A stretch of DNA of 64,000 bases from Luscinia megarhynchos (GCA_034336665.1 JAPFBE010000003.1:64709352-64773351); one strand, 5' to 3'. Positions 13,801 to 27,426 are shown, counted from the first letter of the stretch. Notes: a model not told the origin generated them from the sequence alone. Made by a program: numbers and translations.

Positions 13801-16800
13801 AAAACATGAACATAAAAATAATGTATCTCCTCACCACTTTTTCAAATCCAATCTTAGAAAGAAAACATTCAGCGAAGATCTTCTGAAGACACTTCATAGA
13901 AATCTGGAATGCAATTGCAGACACACACCTCCAGCCCTTGAAATTTCATAACCAAGGACTGTAAGAACAACCCTTAGGAGAGGAGTGGAAACTTTCATTT
14001 CCTATTTAGTTTTCATTTGTCCCTTTGGGGAAAATAAGACAATCTTCAGAGGCTATCATCACAGTTCTTTTTTTTTTTTGTATTTTATTGCAAATTTATG
14101 TCTGCAAAAAGGCAGCAGAGACTCTGAGCCTGCCAACAGGGGCACATAGGAATGCTTCATGAATATTTTCTACCAGGATAATAGAACCACAAAAGACAAT
14201 TAGACTGTATCTGATGACCACAGAGGCACACGAGGGTGAAGGGCAAGCTTTAGGATTAAAGCTTTAGGAGGATCTAGGGTAGAAACTAAGCTGAGAAGGT
14301 GCTGTGTGTCATTGCATGAGGCAGACCTGGTGTAGTCACTGTGTACTGAGCCCTTCAGCTCAGAACTGTGTGGCCAGAAGGGTAAGGGGTTTGCCTTCTG
14401 CTGGTCGTGGCACACACAGACACATTCCCTCTGCTAGAGCCAGGGAATTCTGTGACAATAGGCAATCCAGAGTGCTCAGGAGGGAGAGCAGGGATCAATG
14501 TGCACACACAGCCCCTTCTCCCATTATCACACTGCTCTCATTTCCACAGGCTGCTGGTCTGATTAACAACTGATGCCAGTTTCCAATCGTTGGTATAATA
14601 GAACTGTTAATTTTATAAATGCCTTAACACTCGACACATAACCTAATACTTGTGAGAATAAGAACTCCCTGAATACAGCATAAACTGGGACTAGGAAGAT
14701 AAAAGAATGTCTTATACCAGTGGCCCATTACAACCCCCCTCTGCTTTTAGGGGTTACTTATATGCCATTTGTATTACAGTCACATGCAAAGGGCCCCCAC
14801 TGCAATATACTGAATCATAAAATAAATTACAGTATTTTCTTTAGCACTGTTAGTAGAGGAAGCACATGCTTGAAAGTGATGCACAAATCACACCATGGCA
14901 AACATTTTCAAATGGAAGGCTGGGAAACCAATGGGCTGTACTCTCAAACAGTAGGTGTGTTACATATATTATACATGTTATAGGTTTGACCCTGGCTCTC
15001 TGAGGGGTAGATTTATGCTTGCTTGGGGTAGACTGCATTCATTTTAAGTCTGTTGTATTGTATTTCATTTTTAAAACAAAACAAACAAACAAAAAAGCCC
15101 CAAAAAACTCAAACAAGGCAATTTGTTTTTCTTTGAATTTTAGCTCATTCTCACATCCAAGGGAAGAAAATATACATATAAGAGGCTTGCAATAAAAAGG
15201 ATGGAGAGGCTAGGATGTGCAACATAAGAGTATCTGTACAAATACTAAACAGTTAACCTTTCTTGCCTTATTTTGCAGTGTGTCTGATGTGAGTACGGGG
15301 GTGTACACATATATCCTTTCCTTTTCCTGTTTCTGTCTCATTATTACTGATTCTCCCCAAAGTACATCTTCTTATATCAGGCTTGTAGGCAGTACCTTGT
15401 CTTTCATCTTTATATAACCACTCTCCCCCTCAGTTTTTAACACAGCAGCCTGTTTCTTCCTGTCAGCTCCCACATGGCAATCACCCCCTCTTTGCCATAT
15501 ATCTATGCAGTCAGGTCTCAGCACATACCTATATCTAAATTTTCATAAATTCAGGAATATACCTGTTCTGCTTTTGTCTGCTAGATCCTATTTGTGGGAA
15601 AACAGGCCAGGACTCCTTATGTACCTAAGGGAGAGTATTTTAATCTATAGTATCTTGTAACAAAACCAATCACGTACCTGATTTATTCAGAATATCATCT
15701 AATACTTAACTTTGGTGGACACACTGCACCTCTTTGTTTTAAGTTGGCACACTGTGAAATATAGATGGGGCTGGGCCAAAATGGGCAGAAATTAGTGCTC
15801 TTTAAAACCTGTACTCACAATTTTCACTTTAACTTGCATCTCTGAGAGCATATGATATTAGATACACATAAGAGCACACATTCCTACTGATTAGACCAGT
15901 GGCTTTTTTACAGGCATATTATCATCACACACAGTCATAATACTGAAACATGCAGCATATATTTTAAAGCCTATCTTTACTTTGTTTCCTCTTTTTTCTT
16001 CATCCAGCTTTGTGCTTGTTTTATCCTGTCTCAACCTGAAGCTTTGTGTTTCCTCTCTAGCTGGAGAATGAAAAAGTATGAATACCAAAAACTCTGCAGG
16101 GAGTTCAGGAAAATCGCTATTACAATATTTCTGTAGTTTTCATGGCTTCTTACACTGACAGAATGTCAGAAAAGGTGCAGAATCTAGGGCAATGCTTCCA
16201 GCTTTGCACTATACAGTATGTGGCTGGGGGAAACTGAAGGACTCACTGTATGTGCCCAGCAACAATAAAGCAATCCCTGTCTAATGAGAAAGGAGGAAAA
16301 AGCATTTTCCAAACCAGATATTCAAGGATTCATCTTAATATAGAATTCAGCCTTAGTTTGTATAGGGTCACTTCAGCTCCCTTATAAAATAAAGCTATCA
16401 ACTTCTAACAATATTATTTTAGTCTCATAAACCTGAAAAATGCACAGCTTTTGCTATAGGTACATTTTCCAAAACTATTCACACAATTGAAAAGTAATTA
16501 TTATTCTCATTTTTTTGTTTCTAATTCACCCTTGCCCTTTGCTTTTTTCTCCCTCTTGCTCCCTATTTTTGTTTGCCAATGGAAAGGAAGAAAACAGAAA
16601 GCAACATAAATAATCCTGGGTTCAGATACCCACTTTCTGCTGGACTATTTCTGTATCCAGCATCACCAGGGATTAGATAAAAGATGGGGTCCCTGGAAAC
16701 ACAGCCCAGGAATTACTTGTTTGAGTAATTAGGCAGTATGGTTATGCTCCTGCATGTTATCTGTGTGCAAATGTAACATAAGTGAGCCAGAGGGGAGTGT

Positions 16801-19800
16801 TGATTATTTTGAAGTCCTATTTTCATTCTGGAATATGAAGCAGCATAGGAAGACAATTTTCTTACTGAGATTATGGATGTTTAGGGAATATGATGAGCTG
16901 CCCAAGGAACATGCAGGGATTGCATAAATGGATCTGTCTGGAAGACATTTGCTGAGACAGAGATTTTCTGTACTTGTTTATCTAAAAATATGAAACTCAT
17001 AAAATTCAGTGATCCTCAATTAAAAATTAGCTTCCACTAAAGTAAGGAGCAAACAGTCAAACTGAGTACCTACCTGAACTTTCAGCATATCTTTGGCAGT
17101 GGTAAGGTGTGAACCATCCATTCTCCCACTGAGACTCTTCACACTTGTGGAGCATCACTGCCAGCTGGCTGCCCTTGAGCCAGTCATATCCACCATATCC
17201 TGATCATCTGCAGGCACTGGAAACTGCAATCAAATTGGGGATGAGGAGAGAGCTAAACTATTTTGAATTCCTGAAAATGTTATAGAATAAGACACCTGAC
17301 TAAAGAGAAAGGGCTGTCTGTGCTGAGGAAAAGATTAATAAACTCTCTCACAATTAGACATCCAAGAAACAATATAGGCAAGGCATGCAACTGGCTAAAC
17401 TCCATTTGCTCTGCTGCTCTGAGAACAATTATTTCAGCATCTGTCTTAAGAGTGAGGGAACTTTCTGCACCTGATGGTAAATTGTGTTTAATCACTTTTA
17501 CATTATTGGTGACTCTCATCTAGCTAAATAATTATCATAATATTGTGCAATGGATTTACCACTTCTGGAGCTATTCCCTTTTGCTGGTTTAATAGAGTGT
17601 TTTACTAGGATATGTCCAGGTTCTTTACTAAGAGTGAAAATTTAAACGATTTCAGGCTTTTATTTTGCTTTTAAGTAATATTTTTTGCATCTTTTGTTCC
17701 TCAAAACATTTAAGTAGCTCAACTAACACAGGAAACAGGTAAAAGTGTTGTAATTCTTTAATTGCACCTATCTACCAACTTTCGTTATGTACCTGCTTAT
17801 ATAATGCTCAAATCTATGCTGAAACTGTAACTAATACTTCTTGCAACATATATAAGTTATTTTAAATTATAAAGAACATTATATATATTTGAAGTGCTTA
17901 GAAATAAAGGAAGGTGCATTTTCTGAAAGATTAGCTGTCAAACTTTACATTGCTTCCAATTGGTTCTCCTGTCAGGAGAAAGCTGTGCTGACATTAAGAA
18001 GGCAGCTACAACAGGGGAAATATTCACACAGTAACATAAAAGAATCTCCATTAAAACATCTGAGACTTAGAGACATACAGGATATTGAGGTTTCATGTAT
18101 TTCTCTGCTATGTGCAAATAATACTTTATATTAAGTTACTTGCTGTCTTAAAATGATTGTGCCTCATGTCTTTCTGCATGGTTTAGTACTTTAAAAGTGG
18201 GACAAGTAATTATCTCTTACATAATAAACCATCTGCATGGATATAATTAAACATTTGCTCAGTTGTATTTGATATTAAACCAGAAAAAGAATGTGGTTAA
18301 GCAGCATTTATCATGCAAAAGATGTCAAAATCAGCTGAAAATCCATCTATAATATTCTGGTTAGCTGCTAAGCTTTTGAAGGGGTCTTGAATAGATCTCA
18401 AATGTGATGCTGCATAACTCAGGTTGACATGGTAACATGCATAGTAAGGAAAATCTCAGCTTTATTATCAACTCCATTTTAATTCCCTCCCCTTTTCATA
18501 TGCTCCCCTCAGTTTCTGGAGTAAATGTATCTTAAGAGTCTCTGATTGCAACTCATAATTATTTGGTGTAATTAAGATGGCATGCTAGTCTTTTATTTTG
18601 TAGGCTGCAGAATAGTAGCAGGTCTATGAAACGAATCCCTAGCAGCATTTTTTTAATGACCATGTTAAATTTAGTGCTGCTCCAAGAGAGATTATGTGTT
18701 TTTCTTGGTTAATGGGATGTTTGCTATATTCAGACATCTGGCAGCACTGTGCCTGAGGAAACAGGCAGAAATGAAATTCAGGGTAGCTGCTCTTAGAAGC
18801 TGCTAAGGGTCACTGACCACAGCCATAGGTCCTGAAGACTCTTGCTAAAAACGACAAGGCCAGAAGAGTCATAGCTTGGGAACACAGGTGAAAGAATGAC
18901 AGCAGGGCAAAAAAGGACTCTGTAAGCCAGAGGCAAAAACAAGTTTGCAAAGACAAAACTGAGACATAGTCAACACTTCTTGATATATTTGGATAAAGCT
19001 GAGGCTTCATGGATGACTATCACAAAATTTTATGTCTTCAGTAATGTAAACAAATCTTTAGATTGTCAAAAAAAATGCTTCTAAGAGCTTTATGTCTTCT
19101 GCAAAATAAATAATACTTTTTTTTAACAAGGATTCACATCTCTGTACATTCCTTAAGTGTTTTCTGCTGTGCAGGAGAGAGCAGTACAGATGGGGGCATG
19201 GTGTGGGATGTGTCTGGCACCTTATAGCATGTGACTGAGCAGAGGGAGGAAGGGAGGGAAGAAAGGAGCTGCAGAGCTAAGATATCCTCTGGGGAACATG
19301 ATAGAGCAGGAAAGCAAAGTGCTGCACTGCACGGATGCATGAGGGACAGACAAATAGAGAGGAGAGGCAGGACCTGTTTCACTGTGTGACACTTCACAGG
19401 CTACTGACTCAAACTCACCCAATCCTTTTGGGTAAGCCAGGGATGATGGAGTGCTTCAGCTCCGAGACTGATTGAGGGATAGCAGACCTGTGAGATTCCA
19501 CAGAGGACAAATAAAGGCAGACTCAGAGGGACCAAAAAAACGAGAAAAGCTTAGCTAAATCTTTCTCTGCAACCTTGACATTGGTTACTCTTCAACTCTC
19601 AAAATAATTTGCCACTTAGAGAAGTGAGATGTTACCACCACACCAGGCAGCAGTGTTACAGACTGAGAAATGAGTGTTTGTCTCCTGGCTTTACAGGGAA
19701 ACCTTGATTTATCAGGAAATTTTGACATCAGTGTGAGAGATCTCTTACAAAGGAAATTTAATTAGAGAATTCAAAATTCTTTAAAAGGAAGCTGACAAAT

Positions 19801-19950
19801 GAAAGAGAAGATCTTCCTTTTCTCTGATAATTGTGGAATTAACAAGATTGAAAAATGGTTGAAACTAGTTTCTAGCTTCAGGGTCCATGGAAGCTTCACA
19901 TATCTTCTTAATGTCTGATTCCTTCCACAATGGCCCTCTAGAGCATAAAA
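7894..19950. other. Intergenic DNA, no supported gene
   Basis: About 12 kb of AT-rich intergenic sequence. Open frames are short (at most 132 codons, 8436-8834 +) and their translations show no domain I recognise. Simple sequence includes a poly-T tract at 9360-9384, a poly-T near 14067-14079 and an A/C-rich tract near 15073-15098. No rRNA, tRNA or convincing exon with splice sites was identified. Confidence 0.55.
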
Positions 19951-19996
19951 ACAAAACAAACCAAACCAAACCAAACCAAACCAAACCAAACCAAAA
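19951..19996. repeat. CCAAA pentanucleotide microsatellite
   Basis: There are seven perfect CCAAA units at 19961-19995, preceded by the imperfect run ACAAAACAAA. Perfect tandem units suggest length polymorphism. The minus-strand frame over it reads a Phe-Gly-Leu-Val-Trp type repeat and is not a gene. Confidence 0.92.
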
Positions 19997-22979
19997 CACC
20001 AGCCTTTTTTTTTTAAACTTGGAAGTGGGTTTTCTGTTGTTTGGATAATTTTTAATGTAATAACTCTGATAAAATTAAACTGAGGGAAGAGAACAGTAAT
20101 AATTGTTTGGAGGCAGTTTCCCCTAGGCCTACACCACCCAAAAAGGAAGAAAGAAAAGACAAGTTTTAATGGCACTAGCTACTGCAATACCATCAATTAA
20201 TTGTTAATCCTAAAGAAATGCTATTTTTCCACAGTAACTTTCTTTATTGAAGCTTCACAAAATTAAACTATGCATTATTTACGGTTCTTTAAAGCTTTAA
20301 TAAGGTGTAATTCTGTTTATGTAAAACAACCTTTCTCATAAATTTTCAAGGGATATTTTACACTAAACTTCTGTATACTAAAGCAAAATTAATTAGTTCT
20401 TCAAAACAGAGGACTCTGAATTTCACTTTCATGGCAATTTAGATTTGGCTTTGTTACTATCTAAGAGCATGTGGATTAACTTTTTTAATACCAATATCCT
20501 TTCTATCAGCAATGATTTGAATGTAATCTTTAGATTTCCTTTTGACTTCTTTACGGTTATTAATGGTAACAGTATGTTTTTATCAAAATATGTCTATAAA
20601 ACTGTATGTGAGTTTATTTCACATTGACTGCACTTACTGGCCAAGTAACCAAGAGTTATTGTTATAGGCCAAGAGTTACAGGCCAGCTACCCTATTGTCT
20701 TCTAGACTTCATTAATTTCCCCCCACAAACATGGTTACCCTATAGACTACAATGGCTCTATTTATTATCAAAGGACTAAGTTGACAATCAGAGGATTTTA
20801 AAATTACAGAAAACATCAATCTATGCCAGCCCAGAGCTTTTGCCTTACATTTTTAACAAGTAATTCTAAAATAGCAATTCTTAAAGATATTTAATTTTGA
20901 ATCATCCCAGATCATTATCTTTTAGAGTGGCTGAAGATTTTTCAAGGTCAAGTTTTTGACAAATTTTGGGCTAATTCTGGTTTGGTGCAGTAGAACTGGA
21001 GGTGCCTGGCACTGTCCAGAAGAGTTGGGCTGATTTCAGTTTTATATTGAGGTTTCTAAAGCCTGAGTCCAGTTTTAGGCATTTAAGCTCTTTCTGTGGG
21101 GGAAGATGAGAAGACTGTCAGCTACATTTAGTTGCCTTCTCCATTTACTGGCTGTTTAGTTTTTCTCAGACAGTCTCCAACTTTCATTTTTTTTCCTTTG
21201 TGTATGCTGATTTAGTTGTTGTCTGTGCATCCCTGACACAATCTATGATAACTGGAATATTATACTTTGATTTGGTTTTACCTTAAACCATGTTACCACA
21301 AGAGTCACAATTACTCCATTAAAACACTGATAAATAAAACATTCTGCTCTGTCTGACACAAAACTTTTACTGCCTGTATATTACCTTAAGTGTTTTAAGC
21401 AATATTTAGGATTGATATATGTGATCATTTTGTTTGTCTTTTACCTGATTAACCTTACAGCAGCACCCAACCTTATGGTAGCTAAGAATAGTCAAATCAC
21501 AAGAGATATTATTAAAGAGCTTTTCCCTAGTCCTTATGTTTTAAATAATTTGGAAAAAAAATTATTTCCTGCTCATTTCTCCTCTCTGGATGACCTGAGG
21601 TTTTCCCTGGTGTTTCCTGTTTATGTCCCTCACACACCCCTTAGGGACTTGGGACACACATCTGCTGATTACCTACCTGAGCAACAGCTTACAGCTATCC
21701 CTCCCTCTCCTCTTAAAATCCTGCCTGAGCTACTCTGATATTCCAGCCCTCTTCTGATTGACAAAGCCCACTTGGCAGAAATATATTATTTGTGGGCTTT
21801 ACTTCAAAAGTGCCAATAGTTGGTGAAGAATTTCACACTCTAAATTCTTTGTATAAGCAGCTCCTTTTTAAAGGTAATGTTTGCAAAAATTGTATCCCAA
21901 CCCTAGCCCCTCTAACCTGTTTTTAAAATGCTGGTAAACAAAACTACCATATATGCTTCTCTTAGGTCATTTAAAAAAAGATTGTGCATTTATATTCATA
22001 AAATATTCCAGCTGTCTCTCCAAATAAAAAAGAGAGTCCTGAAATCTTCAGCCTAGAGCATGTGAATACCACTGAGATTGAGTTGAGGTTATTGTTAACG
22101 TACATATTCTAAATTATTTAAATTGCCTCTGCTAAAGGTTATCAGTCAGAAAAGAATATCAATTCAGTTTAACTAGTTTAAACCTAAGACCAAGAAAAAT
22201 TCTGACCCTACACTTCAGAATTACTTTAATTCAGCTTCTTGGTAACCTGGAAAGGAGAAAAATTATAGGAAGAGTTTACTCAAATATATATCTTTCTATA
22301 CTCCATGATGATGGAGAATATTAAAAGATGATAGAGTTTGTTCACATGTAGGATTTACCTGCCACATGCCATTATTCATTTACCTGCCATTATTCATTTA
22401 TAATTTATAAATCCAAAAGACAGGGCTTTAGGTTTAATTTGGTAACCAATATGGGCAAATCAAATTAGCAAAACAGCTCTTTGAACTCATACTTGAAATA
22501 ATAATATCTGAAAGAAAAATAAGAGCCATAAGTCTAACAAGCCATGCTGATGATCTTTCATTGACATAGTTACAGCATTCAGGGAATATAAGAAAGTGAA
22601 ATAAGATAACTTTCCAATACTGAATGTGTTCCCTTTAAAATGAGACCTCTTTCCAGTGGACAAAGATGTAGAAATAACTTTAAGAATGTTTTATCCAGTG
22701 ATATCCAGTGTGTAATTATATCTGCTCTATGTAAAGAGAATTAACTCCTGGTCTGCAGTTTAAAAAGGATGAATTTCTTGGAGAAGTCACTTACAAGAAA
22801 AGAAATGAGAAAAAAAGTCTGTAACAGTGAATGATTTTACCAGATTCAAAAATCCAGTTGTGGAGTAAGAGAGAATATTGTCTGTTTTTAAACACAGCCT
22901 CAATGAAGAGAAATACAGAAGGATAGATAATCTAGCAGAAACTTTTGTCCATTATTGTAAGCCTGTGACAAGTGAAGTA
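19997..22979. other. Intergenic DNA, no supported gene
   Basis: AT-rich sequence with no recognisable coding region. The 108-codon frame at 21412-21738 (+) has no domain I recognise. The part from about 22640 to 22980 may be further degraded sequence belonging to the old CR1 that follows, but I cannot align it convincingly. Confidence 0.5.
22368..22400. repeat. Short tandem duplication, 18-bp unit
   Basis: The unit GCCATTATTCATTTACCT (22368-22385) is followed directly by a second copy of its first 15 bases (22386-22400). This is a simple recent slippage or duplication event with no gene context. Confidence 0.85.
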
Positions 22980-24570
22980 GCAATGACAAATATATGAGAA
23001 ATTATCAGTGAGAAATTTTACAACCCGAAACACTAAGGAGTAAGAGGAATTTTAAAAAATAAAATACTTTGGCAAAAATTAATCCTAGTAAAACCACAGG
23101 GCTGTTATTAGAAGGTGAAATTCTCAATAACAACGCAGAACAGACAGAAATATTAAACTAATATTTCTTCATAATATGGTCCCATCCCAGTCGTGAATGC
23201 CATATGTTTTTTCCTAAAATATCATGGAAATAATTTTTAGTGCATGAGTAGTTTAAAAAGAAATCATTACTGGTCTGCCTGAAGAGTTAATGTGGCTATT
23301 CAATAAATTCTAGTATGTTAAGGATGTAATAAAAACATGGGTTACATTTGGACAACATAAAAAATATGATTTTATAATTCTATCTATGCTGGAATTACTA
23401 GCAGGTAAAACAAATGGAGTCCTGATGCAATCAATACCAAAAATGACTGTAATTAGTGACAATGAGCATGTCAAACTGAGCAGCTTTCTGGGAGAAGTTG
23501 TTGGATATGATTGATAAAGATGGCTGCATTGACATGTGCCTCTGTAAAGCAACAGACATACAGCAGTATATCAGCCTAATTAAGTGACCAGCATTGCACA
23601 AAATCAGCGCAACACGTAATAATTAATGTGAAATGGCTACACGGCAGATCTAATGTAAGCATAAACAGCTACCCACCCTCCCCTGGGCGATTCCTGAGGA
23701 ATCTGTAGAGCTCTGCTGTTTGTCATGAGTGAGTTTTCTGCTGCTGGTACCAGGGCTCCCAGCCCAGCCCAGCCCAGCTGGCTGGTGCTGCTCCAGCTGC
23801 TCAGCTCCCTGCTGGGGGCTGGCACAGCCTGTTTGCTGAGCTGGGCATTCGTGGTGGCCTTGGCAGCAGCTCCCTTGGCCTGGCCTGGCATCCTGAGAGC
23901 TGAGTGCCCCTCTGATGGGAAGAGGAGTGAGCTGTAAACGCCCCCTGGACACCGCTGCCCTGGGGGATTGAGCCCCGTTGCAGAAAACGCTGTCCTCCAC
24001 TCCTGCATAAATTCATGAGTGATCCGAAGAAATATTTAACAACATTAACGGGAAAATTTTCAGATGACAAGAACCGCATAAAGTGCTAAATAATGCAAAG
24101 GAAAAACAGTTTTTCTGTAGGGGAATTGACATCCTTTAGTGAGCCAGGATCATTTGAACGTGCTTTTTGAGACAGCTGAATGCAAGGTCACTCAGCAGGA
24201 ACAAAGAATGTAGGTCACGTTTAGAAGGCTGGAGACTGTGTCCTGGAAAGTGGTGACTCTGAAAAGGATTTAGGGGTCACAGTGGTTAGCCAACTAAAGA
24301 GAAGCCCCCAGAACAATGTTCCAAGGCATTTGGTACAGCCTTCGGATACAGGAGTGTTGGGTGGTGACATAACTGTATCCAATTCTACTTTGACAAGATG
24401 CTCAAAAATTAGAAATGTTCAGAAAAGCTCAAACTGTTGGAAGACTCTTAGATCTGAAAAACTTGATCAACACTAACAGAGATGAGAAGTCAAAGTTACT
24501 TATTTTATCCAAAGTGAAATGACTGTACTGTGGTTTATAAAGATGCATTTACAGGGGTCTTAGAAATACA
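22980..24570 (+). mobile_element. Old, degraded CR1-type LINE ORF2 remnant, sense
   Basis: Several blocks recall the reverse-transcriptase and downstream part of CR1 ORF2 in order. They are a block near 23055-23105 (GCAAAAATTAATCCTAGTA type), a block near 23625-23668 (AAATGGCTACACGGCAGATC), a block near 24005-24100 (CATGAGTGATC then TTTTCAGATGACA), and a block at 24200-24300. The last translates as the family motif DSEKDLGV followed by the related V-x-x-QL. Divergence is high and there are many frame breaks, so this is a much older copy than the other CR1 fragments here and cannot be functional. The middle is interrupted by a GC-rich block at about 23680-23960. Outer limits are approximate. 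Confidence 0.72.
23680..23960. other. GC-rich block inside the old CR1 remnant
   Basis: A sharply bounded GC-rich stretch lies in otherwise AT-rich DNA. It begins with CAGCC-type repeats near 23758-23778. It sits where CR1 ORF2 should run on continuously, adding roughly 250 bp by my alignment from memory, so it looks like an insertion. It carries a 70-codon plus-strand frame (23725-23937) that is hydrophobic and Leu/Ala-rich, and a 123-codon minus-strand frame (23637-24008). Neither resembles a known protein, and frames open on both strands are expected from the base composition. Confidence 0.5.
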
Positions 24571-26880
24571 CAATATTTCAAAGTCTGTCCAACAAGGAAA
24601 GACAATTTTCTATTAGGAAAACAGTATGCTTTGCTAACAGGATGATTCTGTAACTGTTGAGATGTTTTATTCTGACTTTTTTTTTTTCTATTTGGAATTG
24701 CATTGTTTTAATTCAAATGGAGAACAAACATAAGAAGAAAGGGTAAAGTGTATTTTTAAGTGCTTTAAAAATAAAAGCATGGTAAGGATGCTTGACAGAC
24801 TACACTATTGTGTTGGGTCTTCATGTTAGACACAAAACTTCAAATGAACAAAACAGCACATTTTAAAAGATACTTTCCTACTGGGTTTATACTTCTGCCT
24901 TGATTTATATTGTATTCTTTTCTTTTGACCTTTTTTTGATATAGTCAGAGTGAAGGTCTTTCTTGAACATCTGTGAAATATTTTGAACACTTAGGCTAGA
25001 TGTAAATAATACATGTCAGAGAGATGTAAACACCAATGGGAGAAATAAATTATGTACGTGAATACAGGGCACTATAGCTAAAGTAATGAGCTGAAACATA
25101 AGAAACTTCCATTAACCTGATCAGCAGAAAAAAAAATCTTATCATTGGAGGAATTCAACTTTAAAGGGATATTGCCTTTGGGGAGCAGAAGCCCCAAGAC
25201 ATTTAAATCAGACATTTAAAAGGAACTGAACAAAATAGCACTGATGAATAGAATATTTAAACAATAGTTAAAGGACACTCCTTTTTCAGGACCATAATGG
25301 TATTTTCCATATCTAATCTTTGTGATTGCTTGTTTTTCTCTAATCATTTAAGACTATCATGAATATTTTATTTGATTGTTGACCTACAAAAGAAGTGGTT
25401 TAAAGAATAAAGTTTTGTTAGAAGAATTCTTTCATTCTTTTTGTTACCAGAATTCTTTTAATATTAGCTTCCATTCTCCCCCCAAGCATACCAAAGTTAC
25501 CAATATCACTGGTATCTGTTTTGTCTAAGCACAGACCAATACATTCATACCCAACAGACTAAAAAGCTGGTGAAATACTCAATGTGGACATGCTCATTTT
25601 TTAGGAACTTGCATCTGAAAAACAAAGTCTTTATGCAAAAGTAAAATGACTCTGCACCTCATTGTCCATAGAGGAAGAGTTAAGAGCCTTAGAACAAGAT
25701 CCACAAAAGCTAAGCCAGGTGGTAAGAGCTGAGACACAATTGTATATTGAATTCTGACTCTTTGATGTTCAGGTATTTTAATACTATTACTCCTTTGAGC
25801 AGAGGTTTTTCTGAAGGTTTTAGGTGCTCATTTCTCTTCCAAAAAGTAAGGAAAAATGTGTAGCCAGAAGACTCCTGTCTGCTCTGTTCTTGAGCAATTA
25901 AAAAACTCCTCCAGGATGATGAAGACAGGGCAACAATTCATTTTTCTCCCTCAGGGAATCTCCTGTCTCCTGAGAATCTACATGTGGACTTCTCTAGGGG
26001 AAAAAAAAGGGAGTGCTCCATCCTCTTCTTCTTTTGAGCCTCTTAAATTTTTTGTAGATGGAAGGCTTGGTTTGCCTTCAGACAGATTAAACAGGAGCCT
26101 CTCTTCTGATTAAAGGTCTATCAAAGGGAGCAGGGTGCCCTGGGCTTAAGTCCCTGCTCCACTGATTGTCTCTGGATTTATGGATATAAAACACATAAAT
26201 TGTCTGTAATACAGACACACCATAAAGACATCTTTTGTCCTTCCCAAACGAGTGCCATAACCACGAGGTTACAGACTAATTCCCTCTCTCTGATCTAATG
26301 CATTTTTAATTCTTTCAAAGTGGAGCAGCTCCAACAGAAGGGACAGACTGTGTTTTCTTCCCTTCCGTGTCCCCCTGGACCATAGGCTGTTTACCTGACA
26401 AGCAGAGGAGGGCTGAAGTCTTTGTTGCACAAAGGAGAGCAAAACCAGATCCTTCACATCGAGAAGGATGTCACCAATAACATTTTTACATTAAAGTGAA
26501 GAATAACAAGCCTATGAGGAGAAAGCATGAAGTATGGCTGAATTTTTGTCTGGAGGTTGACTTAGCACATGTGCTCCAAGACCTGATGGGCTCAAGTGCT
26601 GGGAGACTCTGTCAGATGAAGCCTGAAATGCCTTTGGCCCAATACACGTTCTGAGAAATGTCAGACTGAAAACTGTGGCATCTACAGAAGTTAGTCACCT
26701 CCAAGATCAGCTGTAACTGAGTGAGTGGTGTGAATAAGCGTGGCTCCACTGATTTTAATACCAAAATTACACATCAATTCCACCTTCAGGACCCAAACCG
26801 GGGATTCGGTGGGATCTCGCACTTCCCTCCCAGGTGAAACTCCTGGAAACGCCAACATACACATTTGCTAAAATGACTTC
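24571..26880. other. Intergenic DNA, no supported gene
   Basis: AT-rich sequence between the old CR1 and the CpG island of DCLK1. A poly-T run lies near 24679-24688. No coding exon, RNA gene or clear repeat family was recognised. Open frames such as 25856-26113 (+) are short and without similarity to anything I know. Confidence 0.55.
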
Positions 26881-26940
26881 CCAAGGCGTTTTTCGGGCCG
26901 GGCAGATGCCCCCCTGGCCAGACACAGCCCTGGCCCAGGC

Positions 26941-27280
26941 ACTGACAGCTCCGATGGGGGACAGACAGCTCTGATCGGGCACGGGCAGCTCCGATGGGGG
27001 TTAGACAGCTCCGATGGGGGACAGACAGCTCTGATCGGGCACGGGCAGCTCCCATCGGGCACAGGCAGCTCCGATGGGGGTTAGACAGCTCCGATGGGGG
27101 ACAGACAGCTCTGATCGGGCACGGGCAGCTCCCATCGGGCACAGGCAGCTCCGATAGGGGTTAGACAGCTCCGATGGGGCACGGGCGGGTCCGATCGGGC
27201 ACAAGCAGCTCCGATGGGGCACAGGCAGCTCCGATCTGGCACGGGCAGCCCCGACCGGGCACGGGCGGGTCCGATCGGGC
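26941..27280. repeat. 20-bp minisatellite, 17 units, with 80-bp higher-order repeat
   Basis: The units are exactly 20 bp each and start at 26941, 26961 and so on to 27261, with no indels. The general pattern is AC(A/G)GGCAGCTCCGATGGGG with position-specific variants. Four unit types (starting TTAG, ACAG, ACGG, ACAG) form an 80-bp block at 27001-27080. This block is repeated at 27081-27160 with a single difference by direct comparison (G to A in the last unit). Units after 27161 are more diverged, so the array was expanded at its upstream part. Because 20 is not a multiple of 3, all minus-strand frames stay open, which explains several spurious long Pro/Cys/Ser-rich frames there. It lies a few hundred bases upstream of, or partly within, the promoter core. 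Confidence 0.96.
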
Positions 27281-27426
27281 ACATCTCACGGCCGGGGCTG
27301 CCCGAGGAGCGACCCGCGGTGCGGCCGGGCCGTGCCCCGGGGGAGCCTGCCGGGATGGTGGCCGATGGTGCCCGATGGTGCCGGCAGGGCTCGGCTGCAT
27401 CCCGGCTCCTGCATCCCGCAGCGCCG

